A stretch of 64,000 bases of DNA from Glaciecola sp049650345 (GCA_049650345.1 JBARZY010000140.1:1-64000), one strand, 5' to 3'; numbered from the stretch's first letter, positions 51,801-59,967 are shown. The notes: generated by a model not told the origin, from the sequence alone. Numbers and translations are program-made.

Positions 51801-52334
51801 ATCAATAATGGAGCCGCGTACACTGAATTCGCTGTGTGACATTACTTGCCCTACATGCAAATAACCTGCTTTTTCTAAATTTCGTCTAAATTCAGTCGGA
51901 TCAAGCTGTTGACCAGGTTTAAGGTACAACAAGTACTGCCCAACATATTCCACCGGCGCTAAACGCTGCAATAGGGTGTTTATAGGGACTAAAAATATAC
52001 CGGCTTGTTTTTTACTTAACAAATACAGCGTTTCTAAGCGTTTGGATACAATGTCTTGGTGCGGTGAAAAGTGGTCATAGACCAGTGTTTCCCAATGCGG
52101 AAATAAATGGATAGACAAGCTGGGATCTTGCGCAAAAAAGCGAATTTCTTTTTCTAGTTGATAAGCTTGAGCGGTGTCGTCGGTGACCACAATCAAAGGA
52201 CCGGTATGCGCTTGTGCCGCTTTGGCTATGGCTAAGGCTTGCGAAGAGCCAGCTAAGCCTGACCACTTAATGTGATCGGTTATTTTACGTTGCGATTTGG
52301 TTTTAGGTAAACGAGGTTCAATTAATGATGGCAT
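48834..52334 (-). CDS. mfd: transcription-repair coupling factor Mfd
   Basis: 1166 residues. Domains in order: UvrB-like N-terminal module (LIVVTDDTAQAYQLEKEI; PHWETLVYDHFSPHQD), CarD/RID RNA polymerase-interaction domain (GSPVVHLEHGVGRFLGLQTLDAGG), RecG-like translocase with Walker A GDVGFGKTEVAMRAAF and DEEH Walker B (IIDEEHRFGVRQKE), motif VI QLRGRVGRSHHQAYAYLL, and C-terminal TRCF regulatory domain. It removes stalled RNA polymerase and recruits UvrA. The gene ends within the csiV start, and begins 50 bp after the PilZ gene. Confidence 0.98.
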   Translation of the reverse strand: MPSLIEPRLPKTKSQRKITDHIKWSGLAGSSQALAIAKAAQAHTGPLIVVTDDTAQAYQLEKEIRFFAQDPSLSIHLFPHWETLVYDHFSPHQDIVSKRLETLYLLSKKQAGIFLVPINTLLQRLAPVEYVGQYLLYLKPGQQLDPTEFRRNLEKAGYLHVGQVMSHSEFSVRGSIIDLFPMGSDSPYRIDLFDDEVDSIRYFDPSTQRSLDQVDEIRLLPAREFPTDKEAITRFRAQYLEQFDSASNNHQESVLYQVSKGTMPGGIEYYLPLFFDSTATLFDYLHEDAIFTFSDNLVSQCDKFWSDLVNRHEQYQFNLARPLLAPEALFITQQELQTSLKAWPSAKISEQALDKSSSVVNFDAKAVVNIGIDTLATNPYAAIQAEIKRAKENKKPVLFVAESAGHKESLINILQKADITAKAVDGFAQGFVQQKHQVSICVGQLEDSFDCNAGKASLLLVTEKQLLGHKVSKRKARTKSTSIDESAIIRNLAELSEGSPVVHLEHGVGRFLGLQTLDAGGVTTEYLTIEYAKEAKLYVPVSSLHLIGRYSGGEAEHAPLHHLGNDTWSKAKQKAAEKVRDVAAHLLDIYAKRAAKPGFAYPIDWHEYEKFADSFAYTETTDQATAINAVLQDMGGKNAMDRLVCGDVGFGKTEVAMRAAFISALHGKQVAILVPTTLLAQQHYENFKNRFSQFPFSIEVVSRFVGAKDQKQVFEKLASGHVDIVVGTHKLIQKDVKFHDLGLVIIDEEHRFGVRQKERFKALRADVDILTLTATPIPRTLNMALSGMRDLSIIATPPAKRLAVKTFVQQRNKEIIREAIMREILRGGQVYFLHNEVKTIEQTAADIAEIVPEARIAIGHGQMRETELENVMNDFYHQRYNVLVCSTIIETGIDVATANTIIIDRADHLGLAQLHQLRGRVGRSHHQAYAYLLTPHPRRMTKDATKRLEAIASLEQLGAGFALATHDLEIRGAGELLGDGQSGQINAVGFTLYMEMLEAAVKALKEGKEPSLHDTLGKQTEIELRVPALLPEDYIGDVNMRLAMYKKLANCSTDEEVDDFQIELIDRFGLLPQSAKNLVHVATVKLQAASIGINKIEANELGGTIEFNQDATIDPGFLIGLIQKQPKKFGFDGPKKLKFINKTAANQSRIDYVLKIVEALAKESYA

Positions 52335-52384
52335 ATACTACGGGTATCTTATGGCTAAAACTGAGGAAACAAGCTGTTAAAAGC

Positions 52385-52978
52385 TTATTTGGGCGCATTA
52401 CTATGCTGCTGACGAAGCGTTACGGTTTGCAAGTGAAGACTGGCCCTAACTAACAGCTCTTGGTCAGCCTCCCGAATATGCGTATACACATAATTAACGT
52501 GGTAACTGTCATCCACTTGGGTTTGTTCGATTGCTTCAGCGTAACAATAAATAGCCGCAGACTCAGATTCAAGAAATAGCTTAATAATGCGGGTTTGACC
52601 AATCTCTACAGCTTGCTTATGTTCAATTACCACACCGCCACCACCAAATTTAATGGCGTTTTCGCGGTACTGTTCTTGATCTTGTTGCTGCAATATATAA
52701 GACATCATTAAATCAATTTTCTTGGCCTGAAATTGCAAGTAGTCGACTAAGTCAGTGAGTTTTTCGCCTAACCCACGCAATGGCTTTAGGCTTTGCGATT
52801 GCACTTCTGCCATTTCGCCAGCAATCTTGAATGCATACGGCATGTTACTCTCAAATGTGTGCATGCTTTGTTGCGCAATATCCACACCGTTGTCAGGTGG
52901 AATAACATTGGCTCGAATAGGATGAGCAATTAAATAAAACTGCGTAAAACGCGTTTGTTTTTCTTCTGCAGATAACAA
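52385..52978 (-). CDS. PilZ-domain protein with degenerate c-di-GMP motifs
   Basis: About 197 residues if the TTG at 52978 is used, which has AAGGA six bases upstream; GTG 53014 and TTG 52996 are alternatives, and a frame back to 53257 overlaps lolC and is not coding. The C-terminal half has the PilZ strand pattern: IKFGGGGVVIEHKQAVEIGQ, then RIIKLFLESESAAIYCYAEAIEQ. The usual RxxxR and (D/N)xSxxG binding signatures are not recognisable, so c-di-GMP binding is doubtful. The position between mfd and the LolC permease matches the PlzB-type PilZ gene of vibrios. Start and family are moderately sure. Confidence 0.65.
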   Translation of the reverse strand: MLSAEEKQTRFTQFYLIAHPIRANVIPPDNGVDIAQQSMHTFESNMPYAFKIAGEMAEVQSQSLKPLRGLGEKLTDLVDYLQFQAKKIDLMMSYILQQQDQEQYRENAIKFGGGGVVIEHKQAVEIGQTRIIKLFLESESAAIYCYAEAIEQTQVDDSYHVNYVYTHIREADQELLVRASLHLQTVTLRQQHSNAPK

Positions 52979-53087
52979 AGGGTTTTCCTTTTTCAAAGCT
53001 AAGTGGCTGTGCACGGTAGATATTATGCTAAATGATAGTAAACTTAGCGTTAAATAACAGCAACTTTTAGCTTGGTTTTCAAAATAT

Positions 53088-54281
53088 ATGGCTCTTTCTT
53101 CATTTATTGCGCTGCGATATTCGCAATCTGGCACTAAGCAAAGTTTTGTGGCGTTTATTAATCGATTTTCGATAATTGGGATCACTTTAGGGATTGCCGC
53201 GTTAATTATTGTGATTTCTGTGATGAATGGCTTAGAAGGGCAACTCAAAAAACGCATCTTAGGTATATTGCCACATGTGGTGATACAACAAGCAACGCCA
53301 TTTGATTTTCCTGCATCGCTCGCTCACTACATTAAGGCACAAACACCGTACGCGCAGCAAGAAGTCATTGTTCAGTCAAAAAACAGCATCACTGGCTTAT
53401 TGCTACAGGGTAGTCACCCGCGAAGCGCTGCACATTCAATTGTTGCCAACAATGTGGTGGCAGGCAATTGGCAAGCTTTATCAAGTGGCAGTTTCAATGT
53501 GGGCGTGAGCCGTATTTTGGCGAATCAACTTGGTGTAGGCTTAGGGCAACAATTGCGCTTAATTAGCACGCAAGCGAGTGTTTATTCACCCCTTGGTAGA
53601 ATTCCCAGTCAACGCTTGGTAACTATAGCCGCACTGTTTGATCTCAATTCAGAAATGGATGACAAAGTTATTATGATGCACGTAGACGATATTGCGCGCT
53701 TATCTCGCACCTCGGTTGATAACGTACAAGCCCAGCGTTTATATTTACACGATGCATTTAACGATATTCACATTAGCCAATATTTAGATGAACAAAATAT
53801 TGCGTATGAAACATGGCAAGAACGTCAGGGCCCACTTTTTGATGCGGTTAAAATGGAAAAAAACATGATGTCGCTGATGCTATTATTGGTCATCGCAGTG
53901 GCTTCATTTAATGTGGTTTCAGCCTTGGTGATGGTGGTTTCTGAGAAAAAGGCCGACATTGCTATTTTGCAAACTCAAGGTATGCAGCAGCGCCAAATTA
54001 TGCAAATATTCCTGCTAAATGGTGTGTTTAATGGCTTAAAAGGGTGTTTATCGGGTTTAGTATTAGGCTTGTTAGGGTGTTGGCTAATTAACGATTTGTT
54101 GGCACTTATGGGCTCAAACCTTGCGTTTGGTGAAAATGGCGAGGGCTTACCGATAGATATTCGCTATTCTCAATTAGCCATTATAGTAGGGGTGGCCATG
54201 CTACTTTGCTTGCTTGCCAGTTGGTACCCAGCGTACAAAGCGCAAACAATTAAGCCCGCAAATAGCTTGCGCAGCGAATAA
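53088..54281 (+). CDS. lipoprotein-releasing ABC transporter permease (LolC/LolE type)
   Basis: 397 residues of the FtsX-like permease class. The start matches LolC/E (LSSFIALRYS; FIGIT-like TLGIAALIIVISVMNGLEGQLKKRILGILPH), followed by a periplasmic domain (about 50-255) and three further membrane segments near 255-285, 300-340 and 360-385. LolCDE extracts lipoproteins from the inner membrane for LolA. Unusually, no lolD ATPase or second permease gene follows: the next gene is a phosphoribosyltransferase. The missing partners may be elsewhere, or this permease may work as a homodimer. Confidence 0.88.
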   Translation: MALSSFIALRYSQSGTKQSFVAFINRFSIIGITLGIAALIIVISVMNGLEGQLKKRILGILPHVVIQQATPFDFPASLAHYIKAQTPYAQQEVIVQSKNSITGLLLQGSHPRSAAHSIVANNVVAGNWQALSSGSFNVGVSRILANQLGVGLGQQLRLISTQASVYSPLGRIPSQRLVTIAALFDLNSEMDDKVIMMHVDDIARLSRTSVDNVQAQRLYLHDAFNDIHISQYLDEQNIAYETWQERQGPLFDAVKMEKNMMSLMLLLVIAVASFNVVSALVMVVSEKKADIAILQTQGMQQRQIMQIFLLNGVFNGLKGCLSGLVLGLLGCWLINDLLALMGSNLAFGENGEGLPIDIRYSQLAIIVGVAMLLCLLASWYPAYKAQTIKPANSLRSE

Positions 54282-54338
54282 TTGCTATTATTTGCGCTTG
54301 GCAAACCATTATTTTTATTATTCATTTAGGAGTGCAAT

Positions 54339-54911
54339 GTGTCGAAGGTCTTTATTAATTCTGCATCGTTGTTAGAAGATTCATTCAGAGTAGCCGCTCA
54401 GGTATATGACAGCGGTTTTAGACCGGACTTTATTGTAGGTATTTGGCGAGGTGGTGCACCTATTGGAATTGCGGTACAAGAGTTCTTTGAATACAAGCAA
54501 GCTCCTACTGACCATATCGCGGTGCGTACCTCGTCTTACTATGGCATTAATCAACAGTCAAAAGAGATTAAAGTACACGGTTTACATTATTTGGTCGAAA
54601 ACGCGAATGCCAACGATAAACTTTTGATTGTAGACGATGTATTTGATTCAGGGCGCAGTATTGAAGCGCTAATCAATCAAATACATTCGCTTATGCGACT
54701 CAATGCACCAAAAGACATGCGCATTGCAACGCCTTACTACAAGCCTAAAAACAACAAAACCGAGCAACAATTAATTCCCGATTATTTTGTTCACGAGTCG
54801 GAAGAATGGTTGGTGTTTCCACATGAACTGTCTGGCTTGACCAAAGAAGAAATTCTTGAAGGGAAGAGAGAACTAAGCGGTATTACCGACATCTTGCTAG
54901 GCAAAGGTTAG
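54339..54911 (+). CDS. purine (hypoxanthine/xanthine-guanine type) phosphoribosyltransferase
   Basis: 190 residues with a type I PRTase fold. The PRPP-binding motif LLIVDDVFDSGRSIEAL lies near residues 93-109; the N-terminal segment PDFIVGIWRGGAPIGIAVQEF is the usual first loop, and the C-terminal DYFVHESEEWLVFPHEL matches the xanthine/hypoxanthine PRTase-like group. It salvages purine bases to nucleotides with PRPP. Start is a GTG six bases after AGGAG. The assignment to the precise base is uncertain. Confidence 0.85.
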   Translation: MSKVFINSASLLEDSFRVAAQVYDSGFRPDFIVGIWRGGAPIGIAVQEFFEYKQAPTDHIAVRTSSYYGINQQSKEIKVHGLHYLVENANANDKLLIVDDVFDSGRSIEALINQIHSLMRLNAPKDMRIATPYYKPKNNKTEQQLIPDYFVHESEEWLVFPHELSGLTKEEILEGKRELSGITDILLGKG

Positions 54912-54929
54912 CGATACAGTGAATTGTTA

Positions 54930-54952
54930 AGGCCTCTTTGATGCAGAGGCCT
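54930..54952. terminator. hairpin between convergent PRTase and CbiM-like genes
   Basis: A perfect eight-bp G+C-rich stem (AGGCCTCT 54930-54937 with 54945-54952) and seven-base loop lie midway between two convergent genes. The following T-run is interrupted (CTACTTTTAT), so it is a moderate terminator. Confidence 0.55.
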
Positions 54953-54965
54953 AAGCTACTTTTAT

Positions 54966-55697
54966 CTACTTACCCTCAATATAAAACTTGTCGTCGAAGG
55001 TATAGACCAAGTCGGGTTTGTACACAATTAGGCAAGTCATGCCAAATCCATTAAAAAAGGCCTCGGGAAATACCATTAGCCACGTCATATTAGTGTAATT
55101 ATATGAAAGCACGTCCCAAGTGTACATGCCCTCCACATAAAAATATCCACTGAATAACAACATTTTTGCGGCAATGGTAATAGCGCCTGGGAAAAATGCG
55201 CATAAAAACAAATACACAAATAAGTTGCGCTCTACACGGTGAAATACCAGCATAAAAATACCGTATGTTATTGCTATTGGCAGTAACACGCCAAATATGC
55301 CATTAACCCCCAACATAGCCCATGATTCGTTACCAATAAGGGTAGCGCACATAAGCACAAAACTGGCGCTTATTATCGACCAGCGGAAACCCAATACAAG
55401 GGCAAGCATGGTAAGCCCTAGAAAATGAATAATTAAACCGTCGTATATGCTGACTCTAAATAGCCAAAGTACAAACACGAGGGTAGTAAAGCCAAAAATA
55501 ATATGTTGGTGTTTTTTACTATTGATTATTGTACGGAAGTTGGTGCGTTTACACGTTAGCAAAACGAAGCTAATAAAAATGAGTAAACAGCTTATTTGTA
55601 AAAAAGTCACGAGATAAATGATAGCCTTGAGCAGAAGGCCGCCTACTGGCAACCAAAAATAATTTGATGATTGTAGCAAAGCCTCGGGTTTATGCAC
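54966..55697 (-). CDS. CbiM-like energy-coupling factor permease (COG3235 type)
   Basis: 243 residues with about seven hydrophobic segments. The block DGLIIHFLGLTMLALVLGFRWSIISA, given here in part, resembles the substrate-binding S-component/CbiM family (HFxG-type pattern), and the later FFPGAITIAAKMLL and FPEAFFNGFGMT are typical of the COG3235 branch. These are annotated as energy-coupling factor transporter permeases, possibly for metal ions, though no CbiQ/CbiO ATPase partners are adjacent. The N-terminal about 45 residues may be a different start. Function inferred only from family resemblance. Confidence 0.55.
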   Translation of the reverse strand: MHKPEALLQSSNYFWLPVGGLLLKAIIYLVTFLQISCLLIFISFVLLTCKRTNFRTIINSKKHQHIIFGFTTLVFVLWLFRVSIYDGLIIHFLGLTMLALVLGFRWSIISASFVLMCATLIGNESWAMLGVNGIFGVLLPIAITYGIFMLVFHRVERNLFVYLFLCAFFPGAITIAAKMLLFSGYFYVEGMYTWDVLSYNYTNMTWLMVFPEAFFNGFGMTCLIVYKPDLVYTFDDKFYIEGK

Positions 55698-55800
55698 TAA
55701 AAGCGCTTAAATTTATCGAAAACGGGTGTCAACCTGCGTTACAATTCAGCGTCATTTTTACCTTAGTGCCAGTCGATTATATGCGGAGCAGTTTTTTAAT

Positions 55801-57462
55801 ATGTCTATTCCATTTCAGCATCAATTTCCTTATTTTAGTCACGATGCTAACAGGTCTGCGCAGACGCAACCAAACGCTCCCAAACGTATGGTGTATTTAG
55901 ACAACGCCGCTACCACACAAAAGCATGAAAATGTATTAGCAGCCATGCATAGCTATCATGTTGATTACAACGCAAATGTGCACCGTGGCGGATATGCTAT
56001 AGCGCAACAGGCCACTAATGCGTTTGAGGCGGCTAGGGCACGTATAGCAACATTTATTGGGGCCAATGACGCCAAAGAAGTGGTGTTTACTAGCGGCACG
56101 ACTGAAGCCATAAATGTGATAGCGTCTGGTTTACAAGAGCGTATGCTAAGTGGCCGTGAAATACTGATTGGCGAGAGTGAGCATCACGCCAATATTGTGC
56201 CATGGCAAGCATTAGCAAAGCGCTTTGGGATGACAATAAAATGTTTGCCTTTAGCCAGCAATGGTGAGTTTACTCAAGATACTTTGAATTCATGGTGTGC
56301 ACACATTACTTCAAACACAGCTATTTTGGCGATATCTCATGTATCCAATGTGCTGGGCAACATATATCCAGTTAAGGTGCTATGTGCACAAGCAGCACAA
56401 CATCGTGCGATAAGTATTGTTGATGGTACGCAGGCGCCAGCGCATATTGATATTGATGTACAGCGTCTTAACTGCGACTTTTATTGCATCAGTGGTCACA
56501 AAATGTATGCCGCTAGTGGCATTGGCGTATTGTATGGTAAATATTCACAACTATGCGCTTTGCACCCCAGTAAGTTGGGCGGAGAAATGATCAGCCAAGT
56601 GAGCTGGCAGGAGAGCGAATATCAGTTGCCGCCAATGCGCTTTGAAGGTGGTACGCCCAATATTGCTGGGGCCATTAGCCTCGCGAAAGCGTGTGAATTT
56701 ATTGATGCACATTTCACTGCTATAAATGAACATGAAAAAAAGCTATATGATGCTATATTAAAAGGCTTGCAAGGTATTTCTGGGCTCAGCTTGTTGGGCA
56801 ATATGCAGTCATCTACGGGTATTTTGTCGTTTGTAGTTGAAGGCGTGCACGCACACGATATTGCCAGTGCCTTAGCACACTATAATATTGCGGTTAGGGC
56901 AGGCCATCATTGTGCTATGCCATTAATGAGCGCATTAGGTGTTGATGGTTGCGTAAGAGTATCTCTTGCTTGCTATAACACGCTTGATGATATTGCGTAT
57001 TTTTTATCATCATTAAGCCAAGTACTTGGTGACATTACCGATACAGGTGAACCACATAATGAGGTTCACGCTAGCGATTGTAATAGTCAGCCGAGCGATA
57101 TTCTCATTCGAGACTTTTCTGCGGCGTCTGACTGGAGCGCCAAGCACCGTCTATTGCTGCTATATAGCAAACAACTACCGGTGTTAGATAAAACGCTGAG
57201 AAACAGTAGCAGTGAGCTGCATGGGTGTGAGGCCTCGGTGTGGTTGCTAAAACACGCTAATGGTCAAATAAATGCATATTCCGACAGTAAAGTGGTGCGA
57301 GGCTTATTAGCAGTATTACTGATAAAAGCCAATGAGCGTCAGCAAAGCATGAACGCATCTGATTACCACAATTATTTAGTCCAATTGGGCTTGCCGCACT
57401 ACTTTAGCGAAGGGCGACGAGATGGCATGGCAAGGGTGATATCAGCCCTAACTGCCTACTGA
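55801..57462 (+). CDS. cysteine desulfurase SufS-SufE fusion protein
   Basis: 553 residues from the ATG at 55801. Residues 28-410 are a type II (SufS/CsdA) PLP cysteine desulfurase: LDNAATTQK start, ESEHHANIVPW, PLP lysine Lys234 (ISGHKMYAASG), and the active Cys371 in RAGHHCAMP. After a linker (412-432) residues 435-553 are a SufE/CsdE-like sulfur acceptor: DWSAKHRLLLLYSKQLP, the acceptor Cys476 in LHGCEASVWLL and SDSKVVRGLLAVLL, ending with the LGLPHYFSEGRRDGM block. The two partners normally are separate proteins. It is not in a suf operon. Convergent with the next gene with a one-base gap. Confidence 0.9.
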   Translation: MSIPFQHQFPYFSHDANRSAQTQPNAPKRMVYLDNAATTQKHENVLAAMHSYHVDYNANVHRGGYAIAQQATNAFEAARARIATFIGANDAKEVVFTSGTTEAINVIASGLQERMLSGREILIGESEHHANIVPWQALAKRFGMTIKCLPLASNGEFTQDTLNSWCAHITSNTAILAISHVSNVLGNIYPVKVLCAQAAQHRAISIVDGTQAPAHIDIDVQRLNCDFYCISGHKMYAASGIGVLYGKYSQLCALHPSKLGGEMISQVSWQESEYQLPPMRFEGGTPNIAGAISLAKACEFIDAHFTAINEHEKKLYDAILKGLQGISGLSLLGNMQSSTGILSFVVEGVHAHDIASALAHYNIAVRAGHHCAMPLMSALGVDGCVRVSLACYNTLDDIAYFLSSLSQVLGDITDTGEPHNEVHASDCNSQPSDILIRDFSAASDWSAKHRLLLLYSKQLPVLDKTLRNSSSELHGCEASVWLLKHANGQINAYSDSKVVRGLLAVLLIKANERQQSMNASDYHNYLVQLGLPHYFSEGRRDGMARVISALTAY

Positions 57463-57463
57463 A

Positions 57464-58738
57464 TTAGGTCTGTTGATGCTTGTTTTTAGCCTCAATCCAT
57501 TGACTCATATATTTACTGCTTTGAAACTGTTGTTTAGATAATAACTGCTGTAAAAAACTGTTCTGCCGATGTGTAGTAAGCGCAGCATGGTGTTTGCTGA
57601 GACACTCAATGAACGCCTGTTGATTGCTATCATACGCATAATCGTGTTGCAGAATATTCTTGCCGTTTGTATTGGCTTGTTGCCAATCGGCCTCGTTATT
57701 ATACAAATGCGCCGAGTGCGTGATAATTTCCGCTATGTTGTCGCACACTTTGCCTGCCCACGGTAAATGCGTAATCCCTTCACTGCCAATAGTGCTAGTT
57801 ACCGACGGCGTATGACACTGCATGGCATCTAGAAACTTACCTTTAACACCTGCACCGAATGCAATAGGCGCAAGCATGACCCTTGCTTGATTAATCACAT
57901 CAAATTGATCGTGGGCGTATCCATGAACAAAAAAGCGCAATGACTTATTTTCAAGTTGTTTGGCTTTTGGTGACAAGTAAGCGCCATATACATGACAAGC
58001 AATATTAGGGTGCTCAGATTTAAGTATTTGATACAGTTTTGGCCATATTTGCTCGCGCAATACTTTTGCTGCGTGGTAATTGGGGGCATGTTTAAAATTA
58101 CCAATAAATACAAAGTCTTGTTTTTGCGTGTAACTTAGAACGCTAGGCTCAGCGGGGTTAATGATAAACGGCATGTGTGCAATTTGATGTTTGGGCACAT
58201 TAAAAGTGTTGCGCAATAGTTGCTGTTCAAAGTGCGATAACACCAAGGTGACATCAGCCATATATATACAAGCTAATTCTCGAAGACTGATATCGTTGTA
58301 CAAATAGTGTTGATGTGTTGTCTCGCAAATCGTTTCAGCAGCGGGTAATTCGTTGTTAATGCTCGTATGTTTAAGGTACTGATGGCGTGCATGCCTGAGC
58401 CCATGCAAATCTTCGGCATCAAGCACTAACATTGCATTTGGGCATGCTTGCTTTACGCGCCAAGCAAATTGTTCGTAGCTTAAAAAACGGTCAAAAATAA
58501 CGATGTCAGGGCGCAATTCGCTTACACGTTTATCAAAGCTACTGTGATTCAGTTCTGCCTGAAAGGTAGTTACGCCAAGCTTTGCTAAGTCGACACTTTG
58601 GCCTGTGGGTTCAGCGGCACTGCAAAAAGTGACTCGCCATTGCTGCGCAAGACACGCGTTCACATAGCTTAAGATATTTTGTCCTGCAGCAGAGGATGTT
58701 GGTTCTGGCCACACAAAGCCTACAAATAAAACGTGCAA
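57464..58738 (-). CDS. glycosyltransferase family 4-like protein
   Basis: 424 residues with GT-B fold. Start is a TTG with AAAGGG eight bases upstream. N-terminal domain begins VLFVGFVWPEPTSSAAGQNIL; the C-terminal donor-binding domain has FVFIGNFKHAPNYHA, IACHVYGAYLSPKA and the GAGVKGKFLDAMQCHTPSVTSTIGSEG block where family 4 enzymes bind the sugar nucleotide (a K-x-D/E pattern in place of the usual E-x7-E). Acceptor is unknown. No other sugar-polymer genes are adjacent, so it does not look like part of a capsule or O-antigen locus. Confidence 0.8.
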   Translation of the reverse strand: MHVLFVGFVWPEPTSSAAGQNILSYVNACLAQQWRVTFCSAAEPTGQSVDLAKLGVTTFQAELNHSSFDKRVSELRPDIVIFDRFLSYEQFAWRVKQACPNAMLVLDAEDLHGLRHARHQYLKHTSINNELPAAETICETTHQHYLYNDISLRELACIYMADVTLVLSHFEQQLLRNTFNVPKHQIAHMPFIINPAEPSVLSYTQKQDFVFIGNFKHAPNYHAAKVLREQIWPKLYQILKSEHPNIACHVYGAYLSPKAKQLENKSLRFFVHGYAHDQFDVINQARVMLAPIAFGAGVKGKFLDAMQCHTPSVTSTIGSEGITHLPWAGKVCDNIAEIITHSAHLYNNEADWQQANTNGKNILQHDYAYDSNQQAFIECLSKHHAALTTHRQNSFLQQLLSKQQFQSSKYMSQWIEAKNKHQQT

Positions 58739-58758
58739 ATAATTCGCCCTTTAAATAC

Positions 58759-58823
58759 GTTAACCTTATATAAAATCACATGACTTAATGATAAATACAT
58801 AAAAGATGTTAACCTTATGTAAA
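58759..58823. repeat. direct repeat in a divergent promoter region
   Basis: GTTAACCTTATATAAA (58759-58774) and GTTAACCTTATGTAAA (58808-58823) differ at one base of 16 and are spaced 49 bp start to start. Each includes the palindrome GTTAAC. They lie between the glycosyltransferase and ketopantoate reductase genes, so could be twin protein-binding sites or twin promoter elements. Confidence 0.5.
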
Positions 58824-58838
58824 TAGGGCACATGCCAC

Positions 58839-59918
58839 ATGGAGTTGATAACGTTGATAAATAACAATAAACAAAGTCTATCACAACATCAGGCGCACCA
58901 CGTTATTTTAGGTGCGGGCTTAATAGGGTGTTATTTGGGCGGCGCCTTGCTGAATGCAAAGCAGAAAGTGAGCTTTGTGGCAAAGCCCGCTTTTAGTGAC
59001 CAGCTTGAAAAGCAATTGCATATTACGGATTATCATAATAACCAATTTACCGCGCAGCCATCGCTTGACGTTATTCATCCAAATGATCTAGACAGACTCA
59101 GTTTTAATGCCGATATTTTATGGGTAACGGTAAAATGCTTGGCGCTTGATGCTGCCATTAGTGACATTGCCAAATGTATCACTTCAAAGACGCTGATTAT
59201 TTGTTGCCAAAATGGCATTGCTAATCATGTGCATGTACAACAAGCTTTTGTTCACAACCATGTGATAAGAGCAATGGTACCGTTTAACGTTGTTAACGAC
59301 GCAGCCGGGCATTTTCACAGGGGCTCCCAAGGTCACCTTACTTTAGAATGTACTAGCGCAACAGAAGACTCGGTAAAATGGTTAGCAAGGCAAATAGATC
59401 AAAAGCTGTTACCTACCGACACCACCTACAACATGACTGCACTGCAATGGGCAAAGTTACAACTGAACCTAGGAAATGCGGTAAATGCCTTGGCTAACAT
59501 GCCGGTAAAGCAAATGCTAGAAACCAAAGTGTATCGCGTAGTCATTGCAAAAATGATGCTGGAATTATTGCAAGTATCAGAAAAAAAACAAATAAAGCTA
59601 CCGAAAATAGCAAATTTGCCGAATAAATGGATACCAAAAATATTGTTATTGCCAAACTTCTTGTTCACGCGTGTTGCACAATCTATGTTAGCGGTAGATC
59701 CCACAGTGCGAACTAGTATGTGGTGGGATTTGCAAGCAGGCAAACAAACGGAAGTTGATTTTATTAATGCAAAAGTGGTGGATGTTGCCAAACAAATAGG
59801 CGTAGAAACCCCAATTAATAAACAAATAGTGGCGTTTATAAAGCAGGCTGAGCTGGGTGACAGCATAGATGAAGCAAGCTTTTATGAATGGGCATGCAAG
59901 GTAAGTAAAGACGGCTAA
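58839..59918 (+). CDS. 2-dehydropantoate 2-reductase family (ApbA/PanE)
   Basis: 359 residues, longer than E. coli PanE (303). The NADPH-binding Rossmann motif is ILGAGLIGCYLGGAL near residues 24-38; later blocks are the CCQNGIANHVHVQQAF loop, the catalytic-lysine region ALQWAKLQLNLGNAVNAL and PTVRTSMWWDLQAGKQTEVDFINAKV, which matches the PanE C-terminal domain. It reduces ketopantoate to pantoate for coenzyme A, or a related keto-acid. The first 20 residues precede the fold and may not all be translated. No panB or panC is adjacent. Confidence 0.87.
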   Translation: MELITLINNNKQSLSQHQAHHVILGAGLIGCYLGGALLNAKQKVSFVAKPAFSDQLEKQLHITDYHNNQFTAQPSLDVIHPNDLDRLSFNADILWVTVKCLALDAAISDIAKCITSKTLIICCQNGIANHVHVQQAFVHNHVIRAMVPFNVVNDAAGHFHRGSQGHLTLECTSATEDSVKWLARQIDQKLLPTDTTYNMTALQWAKLQLNLGNAVNALANMPVKQMLETKVYRVVIAKMMLELLQVSEKKQIKLPKIANLPNKWIPKILLLPNFLFTRVAQSMLAVDPTVRTSMWWDLQAGKQTEVDFINAKVVDVAKQIGVETPINKQIVAFIKQAELGDSIDEASFYEWACKVSKDG

Positions 59919-59967
59919 TACAATATGATAATTTGCATTAAATGTGACTAGGAGTCTACCCATCGAT

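Noticed and set aside
52979..53257. Upstream part of the PilZ frame
   Set aside because: It overlaps the start of the LolC-type gene on the opposite strand and shows no protein-like pattern.
55698..55800. Possible cobalamin or metal riboswitch before the CbiM-like gene
   Set aside because: The spacer to the divergent SufS-SufE gene is only about 100 bp and has no recognisable B12-box or other riboswitch core.
57895..58113. Leftward 72-codon frame inside the glycosyltransferase gene
   Set aside because: It is in another frame of the same strand and lacks any independent support.
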